Shown here: piece by piece, positions 18,876 to 27,898 of the stretch
How positions within the stretch are numbered: position 1 is the first letter of the stretch
Layout of the letters: each line of letters starts with the position of its first letter
Assembly: GCA_030123545.1 (NCBI GenBank)
Contig: CP126124.1
Location: 682,001 to 746,000 of the forward strand
Origin: Burkholderiaceae bacterium
GTDB taxonomy: Bacteria > Pseudomonadota > Gammaproteobacteria > Burkholderiales > Burkholderiaceae_C
Direction of reading: 5' to 3'
DNA: 64,000 nucleotides
Notes under the pieces: model-generated
Told to the model about the DNA's origin: nothing
Seen by the model: the letters and a program-made list of their open reading frames with translations, nothing else
The model's database searches: none
Position numbers and translations under genes: made by a program

Positions 18876-19195
18876 TCTACAAGTTCAAGTCCAGAGCCAC
18901 GAGCGACCTGATCATGCTCGAACCCGATGGTCGCCGCATGCTCGAGATCATCGGCAAGACGCCGGGCCCGCAGGGCATCATCCTGGTGGAACAGATGAGG
19001 CCGGCCATCGAGGCGCTGCATGCAGCCATCGCGAAGTCGGAGATGGATCACCACCTGGCGCTGGAGCGCACCACCGGACCATCCGACGACACCCCTGCGC
19101 AAGAGGCGGTGTCGCTGCGGCAGCGCGCGGTGCCATTCATCCACCTGCTGGAGGAATGCGCCGCGGCTGGCAAGGAAATCGTCTGGGGCGTGTAG
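18872..19195 (+). CDS. DUF1840 family protein
   Basis: 107 aa cytoplasmic protein of unknown function, found mostly in beta- and gammaproteobacteria. It starts MIYKFKSRATSDLIMLEPDG, and residues 80-105 (LRQRAVPFIHLLEECAAAGKEIVWGV) are the recognisable family end. It overlaps cfa by 4 bp and is probably co-translated. It converges with the peptidase gene at 19221. Confidence 0.8.
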   Translation: MIYKFKSRATSDLIMLEPDGRRMLEIIGKTPGPQGIILVEQMRPAIEALHAAIAKSEMDHHLALERTTGPSDDTPAQEAVSLRQRAVPFIHLLEECAAAGKEIVWGV

Positions 19196-19220
19196 CGCGC
19201 GGGCCCGTACAAGCCCGGAC

Positions 19221-20198
19221 TTACGGCGCGCGCTGAATCGCGAAGGTTTCCTGCTTCGCGTAGACATCGAGTGCCTGGCGCATCGCGCCGGCCATGGCCG
19301 GGTGCGTCGGCGCATGGCCTGCGGCTTCGACCCAATGCAACTCGCTGTGCGCAATGTGGTCGTGAAGCAGCTTCGCGCCTTCCGGCGGGCAGACGGCGTC
19401 GCGGGTTCCATGCAGGATTCGCACTGGAACGGGCGGCAGGCGGCTGCAGCGCTGTTGCAGAGGCGGGTCGTCCAGCCAGCAGCAATGCGCCAGATAGTGG
19501 CTTTGAACGCGATAGCGGTACAACAGGGCCACCAGCAGATCCGCATGCAGTTCCTTGTCCGCTGACATGCCGTCCATCTGCTGCTCCCATCGCCACCAGC
19601 GTCGAACAGTCTGCAGGCTGTCGTCGAGGTGCGGCGAACGCAGGCGCCGCCGCAGGCATTCGACCAGGGTGCAACGCCAATGCGCAGCCATTTCCCGCTC
19701 CGGCTCCCAGTAGCGCTTGCCGTTCGGGCCGCTGCCCTCGAAGAAGGCATCGATGTCAATTTGCCGCGCCAGGAATACGCCGCGCAGCAATAGCGCCGAG
19801 ACGGCGTCGGGGCAATCAAGCGCGTGTGCCAGTGCCAGCGTGGCACCCCATGAACCCCCGACCACCAGCCAGCGATCGATCTCAAGGTGGTTCCGAAGCT
19901 GCCTCAGGTCGGACAGCAGATCGGCAGTGCTGTTGTGCGCCGTTGCACCACGCGGACGGCTGAGTCCCGCGCCGCGCTGGTCCATGCAGATGACCCGGTA
20001 GCGTTCCGGGTCGAAGAATTGCGCGAGCAGTGGCGCGCAGCCGGAACCGGGCCCCCCATGCAATACCAGGGCAGGGATACCTTGCGGTGAACCGATCTGT
20101 TGCAACCACAACGTGTGGCCGCCGGTGACCGGCACCCACTCCGTGTGGTATGGGATGCGCTCCGGATACAGGGACGGGCAGAACTTCGAATAGACCAT
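19221..20198 (-). CDS. pip: Proline iminopeptidase (S33 family)
   Basis: 325 aa alpha/beta hydrolase releasing N-terminal proline from peptides. The oxyanion segment HGGPGSG, the nucleophile elbow GGSWGATLALAHA, the acid GTRDAVCPP and the His in EAAGHAP complete the triad. MDQRGAGLSRP is typical of the family. The ATG at 20198 matches the usual N-terminus; an open frame extends to 20399 without supporting features. It is divergent from pqqA. The pqq cluster has no recognisable pqqF peptidase, so a role in PqqA trimming is conceivable but speculative. Confidence 0.88.
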   Translation of the reverse strand: MVYSKFCPSLYPERIPYHTEWVPVTGGHTLWLQQIGSPQGIPALVLHGGPGSGCAPLLAQFFDPERYRVICMDQRGAGLSRPRGATAHNSTADLLSDLRQLRNHLEIDRWLVVGGSWGATLALAHALDCPDAVSALLLRGVFLARQIDIDAFFEGSGPNGKRYWEPEREMAAHWRCTLVECLRRRLRSPHLDDSLQTVRRWWRWEQQMDGMSADKELHADLLVALLYRYRVQSHYLAHCCWLDDPPLQQRCSRLPPVPVRILHGTRDAVCPPEGAKLLHDHIAHSELHWVEAAGHAPTHPAMAGAMRQALDVYAKQETFAIQRAP

Positions 20199-20524
20199 GT
20201 CGAAAATTCTATGACTGGCATTCGGCGTCTGAACGAAGATCGAATTTTCTGCCGGGTTCGGGGATTCAACCACTCTGCTCCCAACGGGTACTGTCTCGGA
20301 GCGCCGGCAAAACAGGCTCACTGTTGGGCCGAGTTGCGCGGCGAGGTCCGCGATCAGTTCGGCGGGAGCCAAGCCGCCGCCTGCGTCAATTACTCTCAAA
20401 TTGAGACACTGCCTCGGTGCCGACGGGGTGGCGAGGACAGTGTCAAGTGTCTATTATTTGCGTTGGGAGAATGTCCCAACCGCCATTTGTTGGGCGGCGT
20501 CAACCAAACCTAGGAGATACCCCG
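20199..20524 (+). promoter_or_regulatory. Divergent pip/pqqA intergenic region with two inverted repeats
   Basis: 326 bp without a gene. Two structures stand out upstream of pqqA. One is GACACTG CCTCG (20405-20416) pairing with CGAGG (20432-20436) and CAGTGTC (20438-20444), a 12-bp stem with one bulged A. The other is GTTGGGA (20462-20468) with TCCCAAC (20474-20480) around 5 bp. Between them TATTAT (20452-20457) could be a -10. AGGAG before 20525 is the pqqA ribosome site. Confidence 0.4.
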
Positions 20525-20599
20525 ATGCAATGGTCCACCCCTCAAGCGATCGACTTTCGTTTCGGATTCGAAATCACGATGTACGTCGCGGCTCGTTAG
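20525..20599 (+). CDS. pqqA: PQQ precursor peptide PqqA
   Basis: 24 aa. The peptide contains FEITMY, carrying the conserved Glu16 and Tyr20 that are cross-linked by PqqE to build pyrroloquinoline quinone. Both residues have the required spacing (E-x-x-x-Y). TAGGAG lies upstream. It is 62 bp before pqqB. Confidence 0.93.
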   Translation: MQWSTPQAIDFRFGFEITMYVAAR

Positions 20600-20661
20600 C
20601 CGCGACCAGGGGCCCTTGCGCCTTGGGATCCTCAGGGCGCGCGGGCCCGTTCCTGGCAGTC

Positions 20662-21582
20662 ATGCGAATCACGGTATTGGGCGCTGCTGCCGGGGGCGGA
20701 TTCCCGCAGTGGAACTGCAATTGCCGCAATTGCAGTGGTGCACGCACGGGAGGCATCCGGGTCCGGCCACGTACCCAGTCTTCGATCTTTGTGTCGCCCG
20801 ATGGCGGCACGCAAGGCGTCCTGCTGAACGCGTCCCCCGACATTCTCGATCAGATCCGAAGCAATCCCATCCTGCAGCCAGCGCGGTCGCTGCGCGACAC
20901 TGCCATTGCCGGCGTGATCCTGATCGACGGGCAGATCGACCATACGACCGGGCTGTTGATGATGCGCGAGAACAGTTCGTCGCTGCTGCTGTGGTGCACC
21001 GACCCCGTGTATCAAGACCTGACCGACGGTTACCCCGTGCTCAACGTGCTGAGCCATTTTTGCGGAGTGCAGCGACAGCGCATTCCTTTGCACGGTGCGC
21101 CGTTCGAAGTCCCAGGCGTCGCGGGGCTGTCGTTTCGTGCGCTGCCGCTGGTCGGCAAGGCCGCGCCCTATTCACCGCACCGTGCAGAGCAGGTGGCAGG
21201 GGACAACATCGGCCTCTCGATCACCGACAACCACCGAGGCACAAGCCTTTTCTACGCTCCCGGCCTGGGTGAAATCACGCCTTCCGTTTTTTCAGCGATG
21301 TCACAAGCGGATTGCGTGATGGTCGACGGCACCTTCTGGTCGGACGATGAGATGCCGTCGCTGGGCATCGGCCAGAAGCGCGCGCGCGACATCGGCCATC
21401 TGCCGCAATCGGGCCCGGGCGGCATGATCGAGTGGATGGCGAAACTGCCGGCCGAAACCCGGCGCATGCTCATTCACATCAATAACACCAATCCGATCCT
21501 TGACGAGGACTCGACCGAGCGCGCGACGCTGGCAGGCGAGCGCATCGAGGTCTGCGAGGACGGGATGAGCTTCGTCGTCTGA
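20662..21582 (+). CDS. pqqB: PQQ biosynthesis protein PqqB
   Basis: 306 aa, metallo-beta-lactamase-like fold; hydroxylates tyrosine-derived intermediates late in PQQ synthesis. The start MRITVLGAAAGGGFPQWNCNCRNC, SSIFVS, the ILIDGQIDHTTGL segment and the C-terminal HINNTNPIL are diagnostic. The N-terminal Cys cluster (CNCRNC) is typical. The gene is 15 bp before pqqC. Confidence 0.96.
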   Translation: MRITVLGAAAGGGFPQWNCNCRNCSGARTGGIRVRPRTQSSIFVSPDGGTQGVLLNASPDILDQIRSNPILQPARSLRDTAIAGVILIDGQIDHTTGLLMMRENSSSLLLWCTDPVYQDLTDGYPVLNVLSHFCGVQRQRIPLHGAPFEVPGVAGLSFRALPLVGKAAPYSPHRAEQVAGDNIGLSITDNHRGTSLFYAPGLGEITPSVFSAMSQADCVMVDGTFWSDDEMPSLGIGQKRARDIGHLPQSGPGGMIEWMAKLPAETRRMLIHINNTNPILDEDSTERATLAGERIEVCEDGMSFVV

Positions 21583-21597
21583 CGCCAGCTGAAGACC

Positions 21598-22344
21598 ATG
21601 CGAGCCGAAATCATCAAGGACGGTCCGCGCGCCGAAGGCGGCGAGGCATTGGATCGGGCCCGCTTCGAGGAGCGGCTGCGCGAGAAGGGCCGCGCCTACC
21701 ATATTCACCACCCGTTCAACGTCATGCTCAACGGGGGGCGTGCCACGCCGGACCAGATTCGCGGCTGGGTGGCCAACCGCTACTACTACCAGATCGCGAT
21801 CCCGATCAAGGATGCGGCGCTGCTGTCGAATTGCCCGGATCGCGAGGTGCGGCGCGGTTGGGTGCAGCGCATTCTCGATCACGATGGCTTCGAACTCGGA
21901 GCCGTCGAGGACAGCGGCGGCATCGAGGCGTGGCTTCGTCTTGCCGTCGCGGTCGGCCTGTCACGCGAGGAAGTGCAGGATCTGCGGCATCTGGTGCCGG
22001 CGGTCCGGTTCGCGGTCGATGCCTACGTCAATTTCGTGCGCCGCGCGCCTTGGCAGGAGGCGGTCTGTTCTTCGCTGACCGAACTGTTCGCGCCCGAAAT
22101 CCACCGGCAGCGGTTGGCAAACTGGCCTGAGCACTACCCGTGGATCGATCCGGAGGGGCTCAGTTATTTTCGCAACCGCGTGAGCCAGGCTCGGCGCGAT
22201 GTCGACCAGGGTCTTGCGATCACGCTCGACCATTTCAGGACCCGTGCGTTGCAGGAGCGCGCTCTGGAGATCCTGCAGTTCAAGCTCGATATCCTGTGGG
22301 CAATGAACGACGCGATCGGCCAGAAGTATGGGGTGACTTCGTGA
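21598..22344 (+). CDS. pqqC: PQQ synthase PqqC
   Basis: 248 aa cofactorless oxidase catalysing ring closure and eight-electron oxidation to PQQ. YHIHHPFNVMLNGG, GWVANRYYYQIAIPIKDAALLSN and ILDHDGFE carry the active-site His/Tyr/Arg residues of the family. The stop TGA overlaps the GTG start of pqqD. Confidence 0.97.
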   Translation: MRAEIIKDGPRAEGGEALDRARFEERLREKGRAYHIHHPFNVMLNGGRATPDQIRGWVANRYYYQIAIPIKDAALLSNCPDREVRRGWVQRILDHDGFELGAVEDSGGIEAWLRLAVAVGLSREEVQDLRHLVPAVRFAVDAYVNFVRRAPWQEAVCSSLTELFAPEIHRQRLANWPEHYPWIDPEGLSYFRNRVSQARRDVDQGLAITLDHFRTRALQERALEILQFKLDILWAMNDAIGQKYGVTS

Positions 22345-22622
22345 ACCTGCTGACGCTGGACAGCAGGCCGCGAGTGGCGTCCGGTTTCCGCTTCCAGTGG
22401 GAACCGGCGCAGGATTGCCATGTGCTGCTGTACCCGGAAGGCATGGTCAAGCTCAACGGGAGCGCCGGCGAGATCATGAAGCGCTGCGACGGTGTTCAAA
22501 GTGTCGCCGCGATCATCGGCGATCTCGAGACCGCGTTCTCGGCCAAAGGACTGGAAGCCGATGTCTTCGCCTTCATGGAACTTGCCGCGAAGCAGCGATG
22601 GCTGACCTGGGATCCGCGATGA
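22341..22622 (+). CDS. pqqD: PQQ peptide chaperone PqqD
   Basis: 93 aa winged-helix RiPP recognition protein that presents PqqA to PqqE. RPRVASGFRFQWEPAQDCHVLLYPEGMVKLNGSA is the recognition fold. The start is GTG at 22341 overlapping the pqqC stop; the end overlaps pqqE by 4 bp. PqqD is a separate protein here, not fused to PqqC. Confidence 0.93.
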   Translation: MNLLTLDSRPRVASGFRFQWEPAQDCHVLLYPEGMVKLNGSAGEIMKRCDGVQSVAAIIGDLETAFSAKGLEADVFAFMELAAKQRWLTWDPR

Positions 22623-23761
22623 ACTCTGCGACGATACCCGAGGTCCCGCCGGTCGGCCCGCCGCTATGGCTGCTCGCGGAATTGACCTACCGCTGTCCGC
22701 TGCATTGCGTGTTCTGCTACAACCCGATCGACTTTGCGCTGCACGAAAACGAGCTCTCGACCGAAGAGTGGCTGCGCGTCCTGCAGCAGGGCCGTGCGCT
22801 CGGCGCGGTGCAACTGGGCCTGTCGGGTGGAGAGCCGTTGCTGCGCGACGATCTTGAGGAGATCGTTACCGAGGCGCGCCGGCTCGGTTTCTACAGCAAT
22901 CTGCTGACCTCGGGCGTCGGACTCACGTTGGAGCGAGCGAAGGCGTTGAAGGCCGCTGGCCTGGATCACGTGCAACTGTCGTTCCAGGACTCGACCCGGG
23001 AGATGAACGATTTTCTCTCGCACACCAGGACGTTTGATCTGAAGAACAAGGTCGCGAAGATCATCAAGGACCAAGGCTGGCCGATGGTGCTGAACGTGGT
23101 GGTGCACCGGATGAACATCGATCATATCGATCGCATCATCGGCATGGCGCACGAGATGGGCGCGGAGTACCTGGAGCTCGCCAACACGCAGTACTATTCC
23201 TGGGCATTCATCAACCGTTCGCGCCTGCTCCCCACGCACGAACAGCTGAGGCATGCCGAGGCAGTGACGGATCGATGGCGCGCCAGGCTCGGCGAGGCGA
23301 TGCGGATCTTCTTCGTTGCGCCGGATTACCACGAAGGCAAACCGAAGCGCTGCGTCAACGGATGGGGCAATATGTTCATCACGATCGCGCCCGACGGCGT
23401 CGCGCTTCCCTGCCACACCGCGCGCATGCTGCCGGGCCTTGCGTTCCCGACCGTGCGCGATGCTCATCTCCGTGACATCTGGTTCGATTCCGAGGGATTC
23501 AATCGCTATCGCGGCACCGAGTGGATGAAGGAGCCGTGCGCCAGTTGCGAATTTAGGGAACAGGATCTTGGCGGCTGCCGCTGCCAAGCCTATATGCTGA
23601 CGCAGGATCCTCTTGCAGCCGACCCGGTTTGCAGCAAGAGCCCGCACCACTACAGGGTCGAGGCCGCGATTGCCGAGGCCGGAACGCACGACGCCAACGA
23701 GCGCCCGCTGGTTTTTCGAGACCCGGCCAACTCGCGGCGCATCGGCAGGCCGGTGCAGTGA
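22619..23761 (+). CDS. pqqE: PqqA peptide cyclase PqqE (radical SAM)
   Basis: 380 aa. The radical SAM cluster motif is Cys26-x3-Cys30-x2-Cys33 (CPLHCVFC). The C-terminal SPASM-type auxiliary cluster cysteines lie in CASCEFREQDLGGCRCQAY and later. It forms the Glu-Tyr C-C bond in PqqA. LGLSGGEPLLRDDLEEIV is the SAM-binding GGEP block. It overlaps pqqD by 4 bp (ATGA). Confidence 0.97.
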   Translation: MNSATIPEVPPVGPPLWLLAELTYRCPLHCVFCYNPIDFALHENELSTEEWLRVLQQGRALGAVQLGLSGGEPLLRDDLEEIVTEARRLGFYSNLLTSGVGLTLERAKALKAAGLDHVQLSFQDSTREMNDFLSHTRTFDLKNKVAKIIKDQGWPMVLNVVVHRMNIDHIDRIIGMAHEMGAEYLELANTQYYSWAFINRSRLLPTHEQLRHAEAVTDRWRARLGEAMRIFFVAPDYHEGKPKRCVNGWGNMFITIAPDGVALPCHTARMLPGLAFPTVRDAHLRDIWFDSEGFNRYRGTEWMKEPCASCEFREQDLGGCRCQAYMLTQDPLAADPVCSKSPHHYRVEAAIAEAGTHDANERPLVFRDPANSRRIGRPVQ

Positions 23762-23794
23762 CTGTTGCCGCGACTCGCCCGAGCCCCCATTGAG

Positions 23795-24391
23795 ATGTCT
23801 CATTCACCCGACATTGCCGCCAATCTCCTGCGCGATCACGCAGGCGTCGTCGAACCCGTGCAGCGCTACAACCGCACCGCGATCGTGCTGCACTGGCTGA
23901 TCGGCGTGGCACTGCTCGGGCAGTTGGCGTTCGGCTGGTTCGTCTCCGAGATTCCGCGTAACACGCCGCCGCGCGGTTACTTCGTGAATTTGCACAAGTC
24001 GGTGGGCATCACGCTGGGCGTGCTGATCGTACTGAGACTGGCATGGCGCCTGACGCACCAGCCGCCGCCGATGCCGCCCTTCATGAAGCGGTGGCAACAG
24101 CGCGCTGCACTCGCGATCCATTGGTTGCTGTATGCGCTGATGCTGCTGATGCCGACGCTCGGCTACGTGGCGTCCAACTTCAGCAAGCACGGCGTGAAGT
24201 ACTTCGGTCATCCACTGCCGCCCTGGGGAGCGGATATACCGACGGTCTACAAGCTGCTGAACGGCGCCCATATCGTCTGCGCCTACGTGCTGGCGGTGGT
24301 GATCGCGCTTCATGTGCTGGCGGCGCTGCACCACGCGTTGATCAAGCGCGACGGCATCCTTTCCCGCATCTGGCCGACCGCGCGGCGTTGA
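23795..24391 (+). CDS. Cytochrome b561-type membrane protein
   Basis: 198 aa with four predicted membrane helices. Conserved His residues on helices (VLHWLIG, NLHKSVG, IHWLLYALML, ALHVLAALHH) are the expected haem b ligands. Such proteins pass electrons between quinone and periplasmic partners. It starts 34 bp after pqqE and is followed by the beta-propeller gene, so it may take electrons in the PQQ-dependent oxidation system. ATG at 23795 is chosen over an upstream TTG at 23765. Confidence 0.85.
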   Translation: MSHSPDIAANLLRDHAGVVEPVQRYNRTAIVLHWLIGVALLGQLAFGWFVSEIPRNTPPRGYFVNLHKSVGITLGVLIVLRLAWRLTHQPPPMPPFMKRWQQRAALAIHWLLYALMLLMPTLGYVASNFSKHGVKYFGHPLPPWGADIPTVYKLLNGAHIVCAYVLAVVIALHVLAALHHALIKRDGILSRIWPTARR

Positions 24392-24453
24392 CGAGCGGCA
24401 CGGCCATGGGGCTTGACGGCACACCTTCCTACCCGTTCCAAAAGGACAAATCG

Positions 24454-25401
24454 ATGTCTCTGCTTCGGCGCATCCTCGTCTGTACCGCGCTGTGTGCGTT
24501 GCCGCTGTTCGCGGCAGCGGCGCCGCTGGCCTATTCCTCCGACGAGGGATCGGGAACCCTCAGTGTGATCGACACGGCGACGGATCAGGTGATCGGCACG
24601 ATCCGTGTCGGCGAGAAGCCGCGCGGCGCCGCGATCAGCAAGGACGGGAAGACGCTTTATGTCAGCGATCGCGGGACCAACAGCCTGGTGATGGTCGACC
24701 TGCAAAAGCGTGCGGTCGCCGGTTCGATCCCGCTCGGCCAGTCGCCCGAAGGCGTCAGTATTTCGCGTGACGGCCGCTGGGTGGCGGCTGCGGTCGAGGA
24801 AAGCAACGATGTGGTGTTCGTCGACACGCGCACCAATCAGAAGGCGTTCGCGATCAAGGTGCGCGGCAAGAATCCGGAGCACGCCGAATTCACGCCCGAC
24901 GGCCGCTATGTGTTCGTGAGCGCCGAGGACGGCGGGGCGGTCGACGTCATCGATTTCGCGACTCGCGCCGAGGTTGCCCAGATTCCGCTCGGCGCTCGGC
25001 CGCGCGGCATCGGATTTTCGCCCGACGGCAAACGTGCCTATGTCGCGGCGGAAGCGGCCAACACGGTGTTCGTCATCGACATCGAGAATTTCAAGGTGCT
25101 GGCACGCATCGAGGCCGGCGTGCGCAGCAACGGCATCACGGTGGACCCCGACGGCAAGCAGGTCTTCGTCTCGAATGGCGGCGATGCGTCGGTCTCGATC
25201 ATCGACCCGTCGACGAACACCATCGTCGCGACGATCCCGGTTGGGCAGCGTCCCTGGAACATGGCGTTGACACCGGATGGCAAGAAGCTGTATGTCGCCA
25301 GCGGCCGCTCGGATGCCATCTCGGTCATCGACGTTGCAGCGCGCAAGCACCTGACGGACATCCCGGTCGGCAAGCGGCCCTGGGGCGTGGTCATCCACTG
25401 A
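24454..25401 (+). CDS. Periplasmic YVTN-type beta-propeller protein
   Basis: 315 aa. A signal peptide (1-22, ending AAA) is followed by about seven repeats of the pattern V-ID-x-T-x-I-x-G-x-P-G and SPDGKxxYV (for example SVIDTATDQVIGTIRVG, FVIDIENFKVLARIEAG, SIIDPSTNTIVATIPVG). This matches the propeller protein family repeatedly found with PQQ-dependent alcohol oxidation genes. Molecular role unknown; it could bind the dehydrogenase or a metal. It converges with the TonB receptor gene. Confidence 0.85.
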   Translation: MSLLRRILVCTALCALPLFAAAAPLAYSSDEGSGTLSVIDTATDQVIGTIRVGEKPRGAAISKDGKTLYVSDRGTNSLVMVDLQKRAVAGSIPLGQSPEGVSISRDGRWVAAAVEESNDVVFVDTRTNQKAFAIKVRGKNPEHAEFTPDGRYVFVSAEDGGAVDVIDFATRAEVAQIPLGARPRGIGFSPDGKRAYVAAEAANTVFVIDIENFKVLARIEAGVRSNGITVDPDGKQVFVSNGGDASVSIIDPSTNTIVATIPVGQRPWNMALTPDGKKLYVASGRSDAISVIDVAARKHLTDIPVGKRPWGVVIH

Positions 25402-25462
25402 CACAATCATTCCGCGCGGTCCGCGAACAGCGACGCCGTGGCGGCCCGGCTCCGCCGCCGGT

Positions 25463-27775
25463 CTAAAGGCGCATGCGCAGGCCGGCGTAGAAGGAGCGTG
25501 GCGCGGCGACGTTGCGGAACTGTTCCGCATTGCCTGTCGTGAGGTTGTTGTCGCTGAGGACGCCGAAGTTCGCGTATCGGTTGTTGAACAGGTTGTTGAC
25601 GCCGGCGAACACTTCGATCGACTTCGTCACCTGGTGCGTCAGATCCAGCCTGACGGTTGCGAAACCCGGGATCCGCCCGTTGATGTCCTGATTGTTCTCA
25701 TCGCCGCGTGCGTACTGCGGGCCTTGCGCCTGAAGGGTCGCGGTCACGTGCGTCCGCGGTGTCACCTTGTAGCCCAGGCGCAGCTTGACCGTCACGGCGG
25801 GAATGCCGGGAATGACGTCGCCGGGCTGGGCCAGCACGCCCGCGCAGCCATTGCCTGTGCCGTTGGCGGCGATGCAGCTGCTGTTGGCGCCGTTGGCGAT
25901 CGTGAACGGACTCTGGAACGTGGCATGCACCCAACTCGCGCTCGCGGCGTAGTCGAACCGCTTGCGCTGGCCGTCGATGCTCAGTTCCAGACCCTGGCGC
26001 CGTGTCTGCGGCACGTTGGAGAAATAGCCGCTGACCGCATTCGCCTGATTGAAGACGATGTCGTTGTCCAGATTGCTGTAGAACGCTGCCGCTCGCCAAC
26101 GCAGATCGGTTCCGGCGTTGCCACGCAAGCCGATCTCGTAGGTCTTGGCGACCACCGCGGTCAGGTCCGGGTCCGCCCCGAACGCGTTTGGAAGTCCGGT
26201 ACACGGAGAGGACGGGTCGGCGCATGCGAGTTCGATCGCCGACGGGGTGCGGAAGCCTTCGGAGTAGTTGGCGAAGCCGTTCAGCCCAGCCGCCAGTTGA
26301 TAGGTCAGCCCGAGCGAGGGATTCAGCCGACGGTAGCTGTGCACGCCGGATACGTCGGCCAGGGTGTTGACTCCGGGGACTGGGGACACCGTCGCCGCGC
26401 CGTCGCAGAGATCGCCGGCGTTGCAGGATGTTCCCGCCAGACTGATCGCCGCGTAGTCGTAGCGCGCCGACGCGGTCAGCGCGAGTCGGTCGGTGACCGA
26501 AAGCGTGTCGGTTGCATACAGGCCGAAACGCCGGTTGATGGACTTGATCAGCGCCTGCTGGACGAAGGGGTCAACCCCGATCGTGGCGAAATCGCCGGCG
26601 ACGTACGCATCCTGCCCCAGGTTGCTGAAATTGGTACGGCCGTACTCGGCGTTGACGCCGATCGTCATCTGCTGCGGCCGGTTCCAGACCTTGTCCATGT
26701 TCGACCACTGCAGATTGCCGCCAAACACGTCCTGCGTGTAGTGGGCCAGCAGGTTGCTCGCAGGGCAATCTCCCGAGGCTGCGCAGCCGGGATTGTTGTC
26801 CGCCGCACTCAACAGTTCCTCGACGTTGCTGTTCAGGATGTCGCGAACGATATTGCGGTAATAGATGTTGCCGCCAAGCAGATTGTTGTCGTTCAACGCC
26901 AGATTGCCGCGAAGGTTCAGCATGAAGCTGTGCACGCGGGTGCTGTCAGGGTGCGTATAGCCGGCCGCGGCATCGGACAGCATCGACAGCGGCACGGTCT
27001 GGTTACCGTACATCGCGTTGTCCGCGTACATCATCGACAGATCGAGGTCGACCTTCTGGTCCTGGAATCCGACCTTGCCGAACAGTTGGCGAATCTTGCT
27101 CGGGTTGTAGACCGCCCAGCCCCGATCGTTGTAGATGCTTGCAGCGAGGTAGTAGTCGGTGTACTCCGCGTGCCCGCCGTGCTCCGCATCGAGTGAAGCA
27201 CGCCCGAACGAGCCGGCCGTGATCTTCGCGTCGGTGCCAGGGAACGTGAAACCGCTCTTGGTATTCATCGAAATGGCGCCGCCCAGCGTGTTCAAGCCGT
27301 ACACCGGGTTGGAGCCTGGAATCAGCGTGATGTTGGCAATGGCGATCTGCGGAATCAGGTCCCATGAGACGACGTCGCCAAACGGTTCGTTCATGCGCAC
27401 GCCATCGAGGAAGACCGAGATGCCTTGCGGCGTGCCGAGTACCGGAGACGCGGTAAAGCCGCGGTAATTCAAGTCAATCTGATACGGGTTGCCCTGGGTG
27501 TCGTTCACGTTGACTGAACCGATCGATTGATTCAGCACGTCGGGCAGCCCACGCGCGTCGTCCGGGATCTGCTTGCTGTTGATGATTTGCGCGTTACCCG
27601 GGAACTGGCTCACGGGGATGCCAGTATCGGCCACCGGCGTGGTGCTGATCACGCGCACTTCAGGCAACTCGAACTGCGTGCTCGCCAAAGGCTCCGCGCC
27701 AGCCGGCGCGCTCAATGCCACGAGCGACCAGACAATTCCCGCGTACCGGGTCCGGCGTACCGAACTCGACTTCAT
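25463..27775 (-). CDS. TonB-dependent receptor
   Basis: 770 aa outer-membrane receptor. Signal peptide (about 1-27), plug domain (LPDVLNQSIGSVNVNDTQGNPYQIDLNYRGF, FLDGVRMNEPFGDVVSWDLIP, ITLIPGSNPVYGLNTLGGAISM) and a long 22-strand barrel ending RSFYAGLRMRL. Its place in the PQQ/alcohol-oxidation island suggests it imports something that system needs, such as PQQ or a chelated metal, possibly a lanthanide; the ligand cannot be read from sequence. A terminator separates it from the upstream gene. Confidence 0.9.
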   Translation of the reverse strand: MKSSSVRRTRYAGIVWSLVALSAPAGAEPLASTQFELPEVRVISTTPVADTGIPVSQFPGNAQIINSKQIPDDARGLPDVLNQSIGSVNVNDTQGNPYQIDLNYRGFTASPVLGTPQGISVFLDGVRMNEPFGDVVSWDLIPQIAIANITLIPGSNPVYGLNTLGGAISMNTKSGFTFPGTDAKITAGSFGRASLDAEHGGHAEYTDYYLAASIYNDRGWAVYNPSKIRQLFGKVGFQDQKVDLDLSMMYADNAMYGNQTVPLSMLSDAAAGYTHPDSTRVHSFMLNLRGNLALNDNNLLGGNIYYRNIVRDILNSNVEELLSAADNNPGCAASGDCPASNLLAHYTQDVFGGNLQWSNMDKVWNRPQQMTIGVNAEYGRTNFSNLGQDAYVAGDFATIGVDPFVQQALIKSINRRFGLYATDTLSVTDRLALTASARYDYAAISLAGTSCNAGDLCDGAATVSPVPGVNTLADVSGVHSYRRLNPSLGLTYQLAAGLNGFANYSEGFRTPSAIELACADPSSPCTGLPNAFGADPDLTAVVAKTYEIGLRGNAGTDLRWRAAAFYSNLDNDIVFNQANAVSGYFSNVPQTRRQGLELSIDGQRKRFDYAASASWVHATFQSPFTIANGANSSCIAANGTGNGCAGVLAQPGDVIPGIPAVTVKLRLGYKVTPRTHVTATLQAQGPQYARGDENNQDINGRIPGFATVRLDLTHQVTKSIEVFAGVNNLFNNRYANFGVLSDNNLTTGNAEQFRNVAAPRSFYAGLRMRL

Positions 27776-27830
27776 GCCGCGTTTCCTCCTGCTTGCGTCC
27801 GTTCGATTGTTTGCCTGCGCTCAACTCGAC

Positions 27831-27865
27831 AAAAAAAACCTCCACCGGCCGTGGGCAGGCGGAGG
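27831..27865 (-). terminator. Intrinsic terminator downstream of the binding-protein/cytochrome gene
   Basis: On the minus strand CCTCCGCC pairs with GGTGGAGG (27839-27846 and 27858-27865) and is followed by eight T residues (27831-27838). It lies between the fusion gene and the TonB receptor gene, so the receptor is probably expressed separately. Confidence 0.8.
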
Positions 27866-27898
27866 GTCGAGCAGCAACAGGGCGCAGCGCCCCGTCTG

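Noticed and set aside
25402..25462. Terminator between the propeller and TonB receptor genes
   Set aside because: GGCGG/CCGCC can pair, but there is no T-run on either side, so I do not list it.
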